Shown: positions 9,153 to 17,582 of the stretch, in pieces | Numbering within the stretch: position 1 is the first letter of the stretch | Layout of the letters: every line of letters begins with the position of its first letter | Assembly: GCA_947469485.1 (NCBI GenBank) | Contig: CANIPU010000003.1 | Location: forward strand, 1 to 64,000 | Direction of reading: 5' to 3' | DNA: 64,000 nucleotides | From: Chitinophagaceae bacterium | GTDB taxonomy: Bacteria; Bacteroidota; Bacteroidia; Chitinophagales; UBA10324 | Program-made: the position numbers and the translations under genes | The notes under the pieces: generated by a model | What the model saw: the letters and a program-made list of their open reading frames with translations, nothing else | Told to the model about the DNA's origin: nothing | The model's database searches: none

Positions 9153-11369
9153 TTAGTTTCCCATATCGCTTAAGAATTTGAGGCGCATGAGTTTCAATTC
9201 TTCATTGGTATAATTTTCTTCTCCCAGTTCCGTCATTGCGTCGTCAAATGAATCGCTCTCAGCAGTGCGGAAATATTCTATCACTTCATCTTGTCTTTCT
9301 TCCTCCATCATATCATTGATATAATAATTCAGATTGAGCTTGGTTCCTGACAAAATAATTGTTTCCATTTCCTGCAATACATCATCCAGCTTTAATCCTT
9401 TTCCTCGAGCTATTTGCTCAAGCGGAATTTTTTTATCAATATTCTGAATGATATAAATTTTCATTGCACTCTTATTCACAACTGATTTTACTACTACATC
9501 TGTTGGCTTATCAATGTCATTATCTTCAACATACTGCGCAATCATTTCAACAAACTGCTCACCATATCTTTCTGCTTTTCCTTTGCTCACACCGCTGATA
9601 TTGGCCAACTCTTCCATAGTTGTAGGATATTGAGTTGACATATCTATTAACGATGGTTCCTGGAAAATTACAAAGTGAGGTAGGTTGTTTGCCTTGCCTA
9701 CTTCCTTGGTTAAATCCTTCAGCATTTTGAAAAGAACAGGGTCAAGCGATGTTGCACCGCCTCCGCCTTCATCATCATTTGTTGCACCCAATCCTTCAAA
9801 GTCATGATTGAGAGAAACCATAATTTTTGTAGGTTTCTTCAGGAATTTTTTTCCTTTTTCGCTTAGCGCTATAACACCGTAATTTTCGATGTCTTTAATA
9901 ATAAAATTATTTATTAAAGCTTGCCGAACAATACTGTTCCAGAAATGATCATCTTTTTCTTTTCCAATTCCAAAAACCTTGAGCTTATCGTGACGATAGT
10001 TTGCGACCTCCTGATTTTTTGCGCCAATTAAAATATTTACAATGTATGGAATTGTAAAGCTTTCCTTTATTCCAGCTACAGCTTCCAGTACAGCTTTAAT
10101 GTATTGCGAACCATCAATTTGCTCTTTCGGATGCAAACAATTATCGCAATTACTGCAATTTTTTTGTTCTAATTCTTCTCCGAAATAATGAAGAATAAAT
10201 TTTCTGCGACAAACAGAAGTTTCGGCATAAGCCATTGTTTCAACCAATAAGTGTCCACCAAATTCGCGCTCCGAACTCCCTTTATCGCGCATGAATTTTT
10301 CGAGCTTTTGTATGTCGGTATAATTGTAATAAGCAATACAGTTTCCCTCCAATCCATCGCGACCGGCCCTACCGGTTTCCTGATAATAGTTTTCAATACT
10401 CTTCGGAATGTTATAGTGAATAACAAACCTGACATCCGGCTTATCTATTCCCATTCCAAAAGCAATAGTTGCAACAATTACATGTATGTCTTCATTAATA
10501 AACTGATCTTGTCGTTCGGCTCGCAAATGTGCTTCAAGACCTGCATGATAAGCAACTGCTAATATTCCATTAACCTGAAGTGTTTCAGCTATTTCTTCGG
10601 TTGATTTTCTGCTTAGTGTATAAATAATTCCGGATTTTCCTTCATTCTGCTTAATGAATTTAATAATGTTTTTCATTAATGCATCCTTGGGGCCCTTCGG
10701 ACGAACTTCATAATATAAGTTGGGGCGATTGAAAGAACTGATAAAAATATTAGGGTCTTCCATTCCCATCGTTTTCACAATATCCAATTGCACCTTTGGA
10801 GTTGCGGTTGCGGTTAATGCAATGATCGGAATACGATGATCAATGGCTTCAACAACAGCTTTGATGCGGCGATAATCAGGTCGGAAATCGTGTCCCCACT
10901 CTGAAATACAATGCGCTTCATCAACTGCTATAAACGAAATGTTTATTTCGGAAAAGAATTTGATATTGACATCCTTACCTAAAGTTTCAGGCGCTACATA
11001 AAGCATTTTTGTTTTGCCATCTGTAATATCTTTTTTAACCTGAGCGGCCTGAGTTTTTGATAAAGATGAATTCAGAAAATGGGCAACATGGTCTTTATCG
11101 CTGTAAGAACGAATCTGATCAACCTGATTTTTCATTAAAGCAATAAGCGGCGAAATGATAATAGCTGTGCCTTCGCTCATTAATGCCGGTAATTGATAGC
11201 ACAATGATTTTCCGCCTCCTGTTGGCATTATTACGAATGTATCCCTGCCATCCAGTAAACTCTGAATTATTTTCTCCTGATTTCCCTTGAATTTGCTAAA
11301 GCCGAAATGGTCTTTCAGCGCTTTGGTTAAGTTTACTTTTTCCTTAACCGTACTTCCTGTATTTTTCAT
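9153..11369 (-). CDS. recQ: ATP-dependent DNA helicase RecQ
   Basis: A 738-residue 3'-5' DNA helicase for recombination and replication repair. The Walker A motif is PTGGGKS at 49-55, the DEAH box is at 150-153 (VDEAHCISEWGHDFRP), and the motif VI region reads YQETGRAGRDG. The zinc-binding cysteines follow (CRRK then CSNCDNC), then an RQC winged helix and an HRDC domain near 545-625. A C-terminal extension of about 110 residues has a helix-turn-helix-like and acidic tail, as in other Bacteroidota RecQ proteins. The ATG at 11369 gives a complete N-terminus. It heads a minus-strand series with the ATL and LutB-like genes. Confidence 0.95.
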   Translation of the reverse strand: MKNTGSTVKEKVNLTKALKDHFGFSKFKGNQEKIIQSLLDGRDTFVIMPTGGGKSLCYQLPALMSEGTAIIISPLIALMKNQVDQIRSYSDKDHVAHFLNSSLSKTQAAQVKKDITDGKTKMLYVAPETLGKDVNIKFFSEINISFIAVDEAHCISEWGHDFRPDYRRIKAVVEAIDHRIPIIALTATATPKVQLDIVKTMGMEDPNIFISSFNRPNLYYEVRPKGPKDALMKNIIKFIKQNEGKSGIIYTLSRKSTEEIAETLQVNGILAVAYHAGLEAHLRAERQDQFINEDIHVIVATIAFGMGIDKPDVRFVIHYNIPKSIENYYQETGRAGRDGLEGNCIAYYNYTDIQKLEKFMRDKGSSEREFGGHLLVETMAYAETSVCRRKFILHYFGEELEQKNCSNCDNCLHPKEQIDGSQYIKAVLEAVAGIKESFTIPYIVNILIGAKNQEVANYRHDKLKVFGIGKEKDDHFWNSIVRQALINNFIIKDIENYGVIALSEKGKKFLKKPTKIMVSLNHDFEGLGATNDDEGGGGATSLDPVLFKMLKDLTKEVGKANNLPHFVIFQEPSLIDMSTQYPTTMEELANISGVSKGKAERYGEQFVEMIAQYVEDNDIDKPTDVVVKSVVNKSAMKIYIIQNIDKKIPLEQIARGKGLKLDDVLQEMETIILSGTKLNLNYYINDMMEEERQDEVIEYFRTAESDSFDDAMTELGEENYTNEELKLMRLKFLSDMGN

Positions 11370-11493
11370 TTATATTTTTTTACCCCCCTTTTCCCCAATA
11401 CCAAAGTAATAAAAATTATGACATTCTAGGAAAAAATTTTTGTAATGATGTATTCGCTTTGTTACCAAATTTAATAATTAATTGAACAAAATG

Positions 11494-11521
11494 TTGTTCG
11501 TGAAGGTAATTTTTACTTTTG
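11494..11521 (+). promoter_or_regulatory. Bacteroidota-type promoter for kdsD
   Basis: A TTG at 11494-11496 (-33 element) is followed after 17 bases by TACTTTTG at 11514-11521, a perfect TAnnTTTG -7 box. Transcription should start about 7 bases downstream. This excludes the TTG at 11519 as the start codon and favours the in-frame TTG at 11555. Confidence 0.6.
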
Positions 11522-11554
11522 CATAATCCAAAAACAGTTAAAACTATTTTTAAG

Positions 11555-12526
11555 TTGATTTTAACAGATAAAAAGATAATTGATTCAGCAAGGCGGACTA
11601 TTTCAATTGAAGCCAATGCAGTTAAAAAACTTATTAAGTATCTGAATGCCGATTTAATTCTGGCCGTAAAAAAAATATATTCATCAAAAGGCAGAGTGGT
11701 TGTTACGGGAATTGGTAAAAGCGCCATCATTGCTCAGAAAATTGTTGCCACTTTCAATTCAACGGGAACTCCTGCTTTATATATGCATGCTGCTGACGCC
11801 ATTCATGGCGATTTGGGAATGATTCAGAAAGAAGATGTTATCATTTGTATTTCAAAAAGCGGGGAAAGTGCAGAAATTAAAGTTTTGATTCCCTTAATAA
11901 AACATTCCGGCAATTTTTTAATTGGAATAGTTGGAAATGAAAAATCTTTTCTGGCAAAAAATTCTGATTCTGTATTGAACACTACGGTCGAAAAGGAGGC
12001 CTGTTCAAACAACCTTGCCCCAACTACAAGCACCACTGCACAAATGGCAATGGGCGATGTACTAGCTGTTTGTTTACAGGAAATCAGCGGCTTCAGCTCA
12101 AAGGACTTTGCGCGATTTCATCCCGGAGGTGCTTTGGGTAAAAAATTATACATGAAGGTATCAGACCTTTCAGCCCAACATACAAAACCAATGGTTTTTG
12201 AAACCGATAATATAAGTAAAGTAATTGTTGCAATGACCGGTGGAAGACTGGGCGCAACAGCGGTTTTAGATAAAAAAGGGAAATTGAAAGGAATTATTAC
12301 CGATGGAGATTTAAGGAGAATGATTGAAAAAAATTCGAATTATGGTAAACTAACTGCCGCAGAGGTGATGAGTAAAAATCCAAAAACAATTCAAATGGAA
12401 GAGTTGGCAGTAAATGCATTACAATTAATGCGTGAAAAAAATATTACCCAAATAATTGTAATGAATAAACAATCTTATAGTGGAATGATGCATGTTCACG
12501 ATTTATTGCGGGAAGGCCTGTTATAA
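11555..12526 (+). CDS. kdsD: Arabinose-5-phosphate isomerase, KpsF/GutQ family
   Basis: A cytoplasmic enzyme interconverting ribulose-5-phosphate and arabinose-5-phosphate, the first step towards the Kdo sugar of lipopolysaccharide. An N-terminal SIS domain carries VVTGIGKSA and ICISKSGESAE, and the signature FHPGGALGKKL lies near the junction. Two CBS domains form the C-terminal third (MTGGRLGATAVLDKKG..., MSKNPKTIQ...). The longest frame begins at a TTG at 11519, but that codon is part of the -7 promoter box, so I chose the next in-frame TTG at 11555 (MILTDKKIIDSARRT), which fits the usual length of about 320 residues. The mannose-1-phosphate guanylyltransferase follows after 53 bases, consistent with sugar supply for the envelope. 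Confidence 0.9.
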   Translation: MILTDKKIIDSARRTISIEANAVKKLIKYLNADLILAVKKIYSSKGRVVVTGIGKSAIIAQKIVATFNSTGTPALYMHAADAIHGDLGMIQKEDVIICISKSGESAEIKVLIPLIKHSGNFLIGIVGNEKSFLAKNSDSVLNTTVEKEACSNNLAPTTSTTAQMAMGDVLAVCLQEISGFSSKDFARFHPGGALGKKLYMKVSDLSAQHTKPMVFETDNISKVIVAMTGGRLGATAVLDKKGKLKGIITDGDLRRMIEKNSNYGKLTAAEVMSKNPKTIQMEELAVNALQLMREKNITQIIVMNKQSYSGMMHVHDLLREGLL

Positions 12527-12579
12527 ATCATGAATAGTTTAACTGAATGTTTTTTTCTTTGTACAAGCAAAACAACTAA

Positions 12580-13662
12580 ATGCCTATACACGACTATGTG
12601 TTGATTATGGCCGGCGGCATTGGAAGCCGTTTTTGGCCATTGAGTAAGAATAAAAAGCCTAAGCAATTTTTGGATGTGCTTGGTACTGGTAAATCTTTAA
12701 TCCAACAAACTTTTGAGCGTTTTGAGGAGATTGTGCCAACTGAAAATATTTTTGTTGTTACCAACGATGTATATAAAGATTTTGTGCATGAGCAATTACC
12801 TAAACTAAAAGAAACCAATATTCTTTTAGAGCCTGCCAGAAAAAATACTGCACCATGTGTTGCTTATGCGGCACATAAAATTTCTGCCCTGCATCCCACC
12901 GCCAATTTAATTGTTGCTCCATCAGACCATATTATTCTAAACGAAAAAATGTTTGGTGAAGTGATGGATAAAGCAAAAAACATTACTTCGCACAAAGATG
13001 TTTTGCTCACACTTGGTATTATGCCTACAAGGCCTGATACCGGTTATGGATACATTCAGTTTATTGAAGGCAGTGATGAAAACGGAGCACACAAAGTGAA
13101 AACATTTGTAGAAAAACCTACTCTTGATATTGCAAAAACATTTTATCAGAGTGGCGATTTTTTATGGAACTCAGGAATATTTATCGGTAGTGTGAAATCG
13201 TGGCTGCGCGCTTTTCAATTATACCAACCTGAACTGTTTGATATTTTTCAAAGAGGAAAAACCTACTACAACACCAAGAAGGAAAAAGAATTTATTAATA
13301 AAGTTTACACACTATGCCAGAATATTTCAATTGACATAGGAGTGATGGAGAAAGCAAAAAATGTTTTGGTGATGCCGGCCAAATTCGGCTGGAGCGATTT
13401 AGGAACCTGGGCATCGCTATATAATCTTCATCAGAAAGATTACATGGGCAATGCTGTGAGTGGAAAAAATGTGGTGGTGTTTGACACCAACAATTGCATG
13501 GTGATGGTGCCTGATAAAAAGCTGGTAGTGTTACAAGGGCTTGAAGATTATATTATAGTTGACACGGATGATGTGTTGCTCATTAGCCCGAAAGAACGCG
13601 AACAGGAAATCAAACAAATTGTAGCTGATATAAAAAGACAAAAGGGCGATAAGTTTTTATAG
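12580..13662 (+). CDS. manC: Mannose-1-phosphate guanylyltransferase
   Basis: A 360-residue cytoplasmic enzyme making GDP-mannose from GTP and mannose-1-phosphate. The nucleotidyltransferase signature is at the N-terminus (MAGGIGSRFWPLSKNKKPKQ, residues 10-29). LLEPARKNTAP and the metal-site region APSDH are present. FVEKPTLDIA and WNSGIFIGS are further family motifs, and FGWSDLGTW lies near 265. There is no fused phosphomannose isomerase domain; length equals the short form. A TTTG-containing promoter-like stretch at 12555-12561 precedes the ATG by about 20 bases. It lies with kdsD in a plus-strand sugar-nucleotide pair. Confidence 0.93.
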   Translation: MPIHDYVLIMAGGIGSRFWPLSKNKKPKQFLDVLGTGKSLIQQTFERFEEIVPTENIFVVTNDVYKDFVHEQLPKLKETNILLEPARKNTAPCVAYAAHKISALHPTANLIVAPSDHIILNEKMFGEVMDKAKNITSHKDVLLTLGIMPTRPDTGYGYIQFIEGSDENGAHKVKTFVEKPTLDIAKTFYQSGDFLWNSGIFIGSVKSWLRAFQLYQPELFDIFQRGKTYYNTKKEKEFINKVYTLCQNISIDIGVMEKAKNVLVMPAKFGWSDLGTWASLYNLHQKDYMGNAVSGKNVVVFDTNNCMVMVPDKKLVVLQGLEDYIIVDTDDVLLISPKEREQEIKQIVADIKRQKGDKFL

Positions 13663-13708
13663 GTTAGAATTTGTAAAATATTTTAGAAAACTATTTTCAC
13701 CTGATGAA

Positions 13709-13716
13709 TAGTTTTG
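13709..13716 (+). promoter_or_regulatory. -7 promoter box for the aminotransferase gene
   Basis: TAGTTTTG matches the Bacteroidota -7 consensus TAnnTTTG exactly, 21 bases before the ATG at 13738. No good -33 TTG lies at the usual spacing; TTTTAG at 13681 is the nearest candidate. The box overlaps an in-frame TTG at 13714, which is therefore unlikely to be the start codon. Confidence 0.45.
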
Positions 13717-13737
13717 TGTTGTTATAAAAATATTTTA

Positions 13738-14895
13738 ATGCCTCAGTTTCCAAACAAAGTCAGAAGTAAATTACCGAGAGTTGGTACTACTATTTTTACC
13801 GTAATGTCGGCCATGGCGGCTGAACACAATGCCGTAAATCTTGGCCAGGGATTTCCTGATTTTATGTGTCATCCTGATTTGTTGAAGTATGCCGATGAAG
13901 CAATGCAGAAAGGTTTGAATCAGTATGCACCCATGCCCGGATTGCTTTCGTTGCGCGAGCGCATTGCCGAAAAAGCAAATGAATTATACGGAGCAGATTT
14001 TAATCCTGCTTCTGAAATCACAGTTACCGCCGGAGGAACTGAAGCCATTTATGCTGCCATCACTGCCGTTATTAATGAAGGCGATGAGGTCATAATTTTT
14101 GAACCTGCATATGATTGTTATGCGCCGGCAATAGAATTGTGCAAAGGCATTCCGGTTTTTATTTCGTTGCAACCACCTGAATATAAAATTCCCTGGGAGC
14201 AGGTTCGTAAGCGCATTAATCCGCGTACACGAATGATTATGATTAATACGCCACATAATCCAACCGGAACAGTTTGGTCTCACGACGATATGCTGCAGCT
14301 GGAAAAACTCACACACGATACTGACATTATTATTATAAGCGATGAAGTGTACGAACATATCATATTCGACGGACTCGAACATCAAAGCGTATTGAAGTAT
14401 CCACGACTGGCAGAAAGAAGTTTTGTGATTTATTCTTTCGGAAAAACTTACCACAACACCGGCTGGAAAATGGGTTATTGCTTGGCACCCGAAGTGCTGA
14501 TGAATGAATTCCGGAAAGTGCATCAGTTCATTGTGTTTAGTGCTAACACTCCGTTGCAACATGCTTTTGCACAAATCATGAAACGAAAAAAACTGTACCT
14601 CGACCTGAAAGATTTCTATGAGCAGAAAAGAAATCTTTTTCTTAAGCTCATTGATGGTTCGCGGTTTAAATATGTTCCTGCTGCAGGAAGTTATTTTCAG
14701 ATTCTGGATTATTCAGCCATCACTAATGAAAAAGATACTGACTTTGCAGTGCGGTTAGTGAAAGAGTTTGGTATTGCTTCGGTTCCTGTTTCTGTATTCT
14801 ATAATCATAACGACGATCATAAACAGTTGCGCTTTTGTTTTGCTAAAGAGAATGAAACATTAGAAAAGGCAGCAGAGAAACTATTGAAAGTTTAG
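13738..14895 (+). CDS. PLP-dependent methionine-type aminotransferase (YbdL-like, class I)
   Basis: A 385-residue cytoplasmic fold-type I aminotransferase, closest by pattern to methionine aminotransferase YbdL and kynurenine aminotransferases. NLGQGFPDF is near residue 34, NTPHNPTG at 170-177 supplies the PLP-contacting asparagine, and D202 lies in SDEVYEH. The Schiff-base lysine is K236 in SFGKTYHNTGWKMGY. The likely reaction is transamination of methionine or aromatic amino acids with a 2-oxoacid. The start is the ATG at 13738 (MPQFPNKVRSKLP), because the upstream TTG lies in a promoter box. Substrate preference cannot be read from sequence. Confidence 0.88.
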   Translation: MPQFPNKVRSKLPRVGTTIFTVMSAMAAEHNAVNLGQGFPDFMCHPDLLKYADEAMQKGLNQYAPMPGLLSLRERIAEKANELYGADFNPASEITVTAGGTEAIYAAITAVINEGDEVIIFEPAYDCYAPAIELCKGIPVFISLQPPEYKIPWEQVRKRINPRTRMIMINTPHNPTGTVWSHDDMLQLEKLTHDTDIIIISDEVYEHIIFDGLEHQSVLKYPRLAERSFVIYSFGKTYHNTGWKMGYCLAPEVLMNEFRKVHQFIVFSANTPLQHAFAQIMKRKKLYLDLKDFYEQKRNLFLKLIDGSRFKYVPAAGSYFQILDYSAITNEKDTDFAVRLVKEFGIASVPVSVFYNHNDDHKQLRFCFAKENETLEKAAEKLLKV

Positions 14896-14900
14896 CTTTG
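14893..14900 (+). promoter_or_regulatory. Candidate -7 box before doxX
   Basis: TAGCTTTG fits TAnnTTTG exactly, ends 26 bases before the doxX ATG, and overlaps the TAG stop of the aminotransferase. No -33 TTG is present at correct spacing, so it may be coincidental. Confidence 0.3.
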
Positions 14901-14926
14901 ATTTTTCAAAACAAAAAATTCCATTC

Positions 14927-15346
14927 ATGAAAAAAAATAAAATTGATATAGCACTGTTACTGTTCCGGCTTGCTTTTGCTTTCTCGGTTGCCTATGCACA
15001 TGGATGGGGAAAGATTATTGGCGGAACCGATAAATGGATGAAGCTTGGCAGCAACATGGAAGTAATCGGAATCACATTTGCTCCTGTGTTCTGGGGATTC
15101 ATGGCAGCATTTGCCGAGTTTTTCGGAAGCATTATGATAGGCCTTGGATTTTTCACACGACTTGGTTCTTTTCTGTTAGCATTTACCATGTTCGTAGCTT
15201 TTTACATGCACATACATGATGGGGATGGATTCGGCGATGCATCACATGCGTTTGATTTAATGTGTGTTTCGGTTTTCTTTTTAATTGTTGGAGCCGGAAA
15301 ACATTCCATTGATAATAAAACAAAGCTCATCCCATGGCTTCAATAA
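14927..15346 (+). CDS. DoxX family membrane protein
   Basis: A 139-residue inner-membrane protein with four predicted helices, at about 7-25, 50-75, 78-100 and 105-126. The DoxX pattern is visible: early LLLFRLAFAFSVAYAHGWGK, central FAEFFGSIMIGLGFFTRLG, and a late D-rich loop between helices. The family is linked to quinone or redox functions, but the reaction of this member is unknown. Its last 13 bases overlap the start of the following DinB-like gene in another frame, so the two are probably co-translated. Confidence 0.85.
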   Translation: MKKNKIDIALLLFRLAFAFSVAYAHGWGKIIGGTDKWMKLGSNMEVIGITFAPVFWGFMAAFAEFFGSIMIGLGFFTRLGSFLLAFTMFVAFYMHIHDGDGFGDASHAFDLMCVSVFFLIVGAGKHSIDNKTKLIPWLQ

Positions 15347-15789
15347 TTGCAAACTGTGTTTCTGAAATTCTGGTGCGCGACCTGCAAAAACTTTCGGCAG
15401 AGCTGAATGCATTTCAATCAGAAGAAAACATCTGGAAAGTAGAGGGAAGTATTTCTAACTCATCTGGAAATCTTGCACTGCATTTGTGCGGAAACCTGCA
15501 ACACTTTATAGGTGCGGTGCTTGGCAACAGCGGATACATACGCAACCGCGATGCTGAGTTTTCGCAAAAGAATATTGCAAGAACCACTTTGATTGAAGAA
15601 ATAAATAAAACCATTGAAGCGGTGCAGCATGCCATGAGCACCTTAACTGACGAAGACCTTTATAAAGAATATCCCATTGACAAATGGAGCCAGCGGTCAA
15701 CCAAGGCTTTTTTTCTGTTGCACCTTACTGCACATCTGGCTTACCACACCGGGCAAATTAATTATTTGCGTAGGGCACTGGAGAAATAA
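15334..15789 (+). CDS. DinB-like four-helix protein (DUF1572 type)
   Basis: A 151-residue cytoplasmic protein of the DinB/YfiT-like metal-binding four-helix family. Candidate metal-ligand histidines sit in NLQHFIGAVLG near 50 and in LLHLTAHLAYHTGQINYLRR near 128-147, at typical spacing. Members act as thiol-dependent transferases or have unknown functions; the specific reaction is not known. The ATG at 15334 lies within doxX (13-base overlap), supporting translational coupling. A gene-free repeat array follows the stop. Confidence 0.82.
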   Translation: MASIIANCVSEILVRDLQKLSAELNAFQSEENIWKVEGSISNSSGNLALHLCGNLQHFIGAVLGNSGYIRNRDAEFSQKNIARTTLIEEINKTIEAVQHAMSTLTDEDLYKEYPIDKWSQRSTKAFFLLHLTAHLAYHTGQINYLRRALEK

Positions 15790-15827
15790 TTTACGCAACT
15801 TGTTTTGGCAGGTTCTGTTAGCTCTTA

Positions 15828-16060
15828 TATTCTATAAAATTATGCCCCTTTCAAACCCGTAAGAAGCCGCCTGACTAAAAATACTGCCCCTTACCGACCT
15901 GTAAGCATGTATATTCTATAAAATTATGCTCCTTTCAAACCTGTAAGAAGCCGCCTGACTAAAAATACTGCCTCTTACAGAACGGTAAGCACCAATATTG
16001 CATAAACTATTTCCCCTTACAGAACTGTAAGCTATGGTATTGTATAAAATAATGCCGCTG
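15828..16060. repeat. Tandem array of 16-bp palindromes at exact 42-bp spacing
   Basis: Five copies of a palindrome related to CTTACAGAACTGTAAG start at 15848, 15890, 15932, 15974 and 16016, each exactly 42 bases apart. The last is a perfect 7-2-7 inverted repeat. Each is preceded by an AT-rich lead of the type TATAAAATTATGCCC. A sixth lead (TGTATAAAATAATGCCG at 16041-16057) lacks the palindrome. Units 1-2 and 3-4 form an 84-base duplicate (15828-15911 and 15912-15995) about 90 percent identical. It occupies most of the gene-free stretch 15790-16182, between convergent genes, so it is not a promoter of either. A spacing of 42 bases is four helical turns, placing all palindromes on one face of the DNA. 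Function is unknown. Confidence 0.9.
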
Positions 16061-16182
16061 ATTTTTTAAATTATTGCCAATTTGGTACGAAAAAGCAGGT
16101 TTTCGAATTTCTTAAATAGAAAAACAAGATTGAACTATATATAAGCAACCTCTACAACCTAAATAATTATAAAATTAAATAT

Positions 16183-17550
16183 CTATTCCTTCACAAACTT
16201 CCTAACCTCCATTGTACCATCACCAAAATAAACCTTGATGAAATAAATGCCGGAAGCAAGCGCATGAATATCAATTTGGGTTGCAGGTCTTTGAACTTTG
16301 AACTTGAAACTTTGAACTCTACCTAAAGCATCTGTAATTTCAATTGCATTTATTGCCTTCTCGCTTTCAACTGTTAACTGGTTGGTGGCGGGGTTGGGGT
16401 AGAGGTTGAAATTGTTTTGGGAAGAAATAGTTGAAACACTTTCACTTGATGAGTCTGATTTATTAAAATAACTTTCAATAAAATTTGGCAACCCACTTTC
16501 TGATAATGTATTCGGAAGGAAGAACAACGCAGAATCAACATAACCACATGCTGCCCCTGAAAGATTCGGATTATTGATTGCTGCAATTGTGTTTTTTAAA
16601 TACTTGGAACAATAAATTTTCCCATCCGGACCTAATTGTATTGCGCCCATGTAAAGTCCGTTTCCTTGAGTTACAGTATAAGGAAAATTCTGAAAGTTGG
16701 GTAATGTTAAATCATATTGCACGATGTAATACGGAGAAGAATTTCCTCCTGAAACATACAATTTCATACTGTTCGATGAAAAAGAAATACAATATGATGA
16801 GCTTAATCCAGAAATAGTATCCGAATTAGAAAGAATACCATTTGATGCATCAAAATCAAAAAGTTCAATAGGTTGATTTGTTGCCCATCTCGCGGCAGCT
16901 AATTTTTGTCCATTTGGTGAACACTTTAAATATCCATAAATAATTGCTCCACCATTACTAGGCAAACCTATCTGAGTAATTATAGGAATACCAACACCTG
17001 AAACTGTAATAGGGTAAGCATAATATTCACTAGAAGGATTCGCATGGCAAATAACCCAATAATCAGTTCCGTTTGTATTTATAACAGCTACTAATTTTTC
17101 ACAAGCAGGAGTAAGGAGTTGAGTATTTAAACTTAGTAAGCCACCTAATCCCCCATTCAAACTCATGTCCACAACTGAGTAACAAATTCCATTGGAACCT
17201 CCTTGGGCATCTGCTGTGAAAATATAATATTTGCTATTGTCCATTGGAAATGGAATTATCAATGCAGATTGAGTAGAAGACGCGTGACCGAATAAACCAG
17301 ATGCCATCGTATCTCCAATAGAATTATAAACTGTAATACCATCTGTGGAAAATAACAGATTGCCTGAGGTGTCACAAATCGAGGAACATCCTTCTGCTGT
17401 TAGAATAGGACTCCAAATTGCAACGGGATTTCCTGAATTAAAATTAATACCAGCATGTTTACCAAAGTGCCAAATGTTTCCTTGCTTCTGAGCGAATAAA
17501 TTTCCCTCTACAAAAAAATTCAACAATAAGAAAATAAAATATTTTTTCAC
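16183..17550 (-). CDS. Secreted beta-propeller-like protein with T9SS type A sorting domain
   Basis: A 455-residue secreted protein. The signal peptide covers residues 1-20 (ends LFAQ). The body, about 21-365, opens with NIWHFGKHAGINFNSG and holds repeated strand motifs such as LLFSTDG, YYIFTADAQGG and IQLGPDGKIYCSKY, typical of a propeller found in Bacteroidota next to PKD domains. The C-terminal 75 residues are a type A sorting domain (NLYPNPATNQLTV... then SGIYFIKVYFGDG). No catalytic residues are recognised. It faces the palindrome array at its 3' end and sits downstream of the MBOAT gene with a 32-base gap. Confidence 0.82.
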   Translation of the reverse strand: MKKYFIFLLLNFFVEGNLFAQKQGNIWHFGKHAGINFNSGNPVAIWSPILTAEGCSSICDTSGNLLFSTDGITVYNSIGDTMASGLFGHASSTQSALIIPFPMDNSKYYIFTADAQGGSNGICYSVVDMSLNGGLGGLLSLNTQLLTPACEKLVAVINTNGTDYWVICHANPSSEYYAYPITVSGVGIPIITQIGLPSNGGAIIYGYLKCSPNGQKLAAARWATNQPIELFDFDASNGILSNSDTISGLSSSYCISFSSNSMKLYVSGGNSSPYYIVQYDLTLPNFQNFPYTVTQGNGLYMGAIQLGPDGKIYCSKYLKNTIAAINNPNLSGAACGYVDSALFFLPNTLSESGLPNFIESYFNKSDSSSESVSTISSQNNFNLYPNPATNQLTVESEKAINAIEITDALGRVQSFKFKVQRPATQIDIHALASGIYFIKVYFGDGTMEVRKFVKE

Positions 17551-17582
17551 TCAGATAAAAGTAAACCCTTTTCCCATAAGAA

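Noticed and set aside
13984-14574. 196-codon minus-strand frame
   Set aside because: It is antisense to the aminotransferase and has no domain features; a shadow.
15828-16060. CRISPR array
   Set aside because: The whole 42-base unit repeats, including the bases between palindromes, so there are no unique spacers. The period is shorter than a CRISPR repeat plus spacer, and no cas gene is near.
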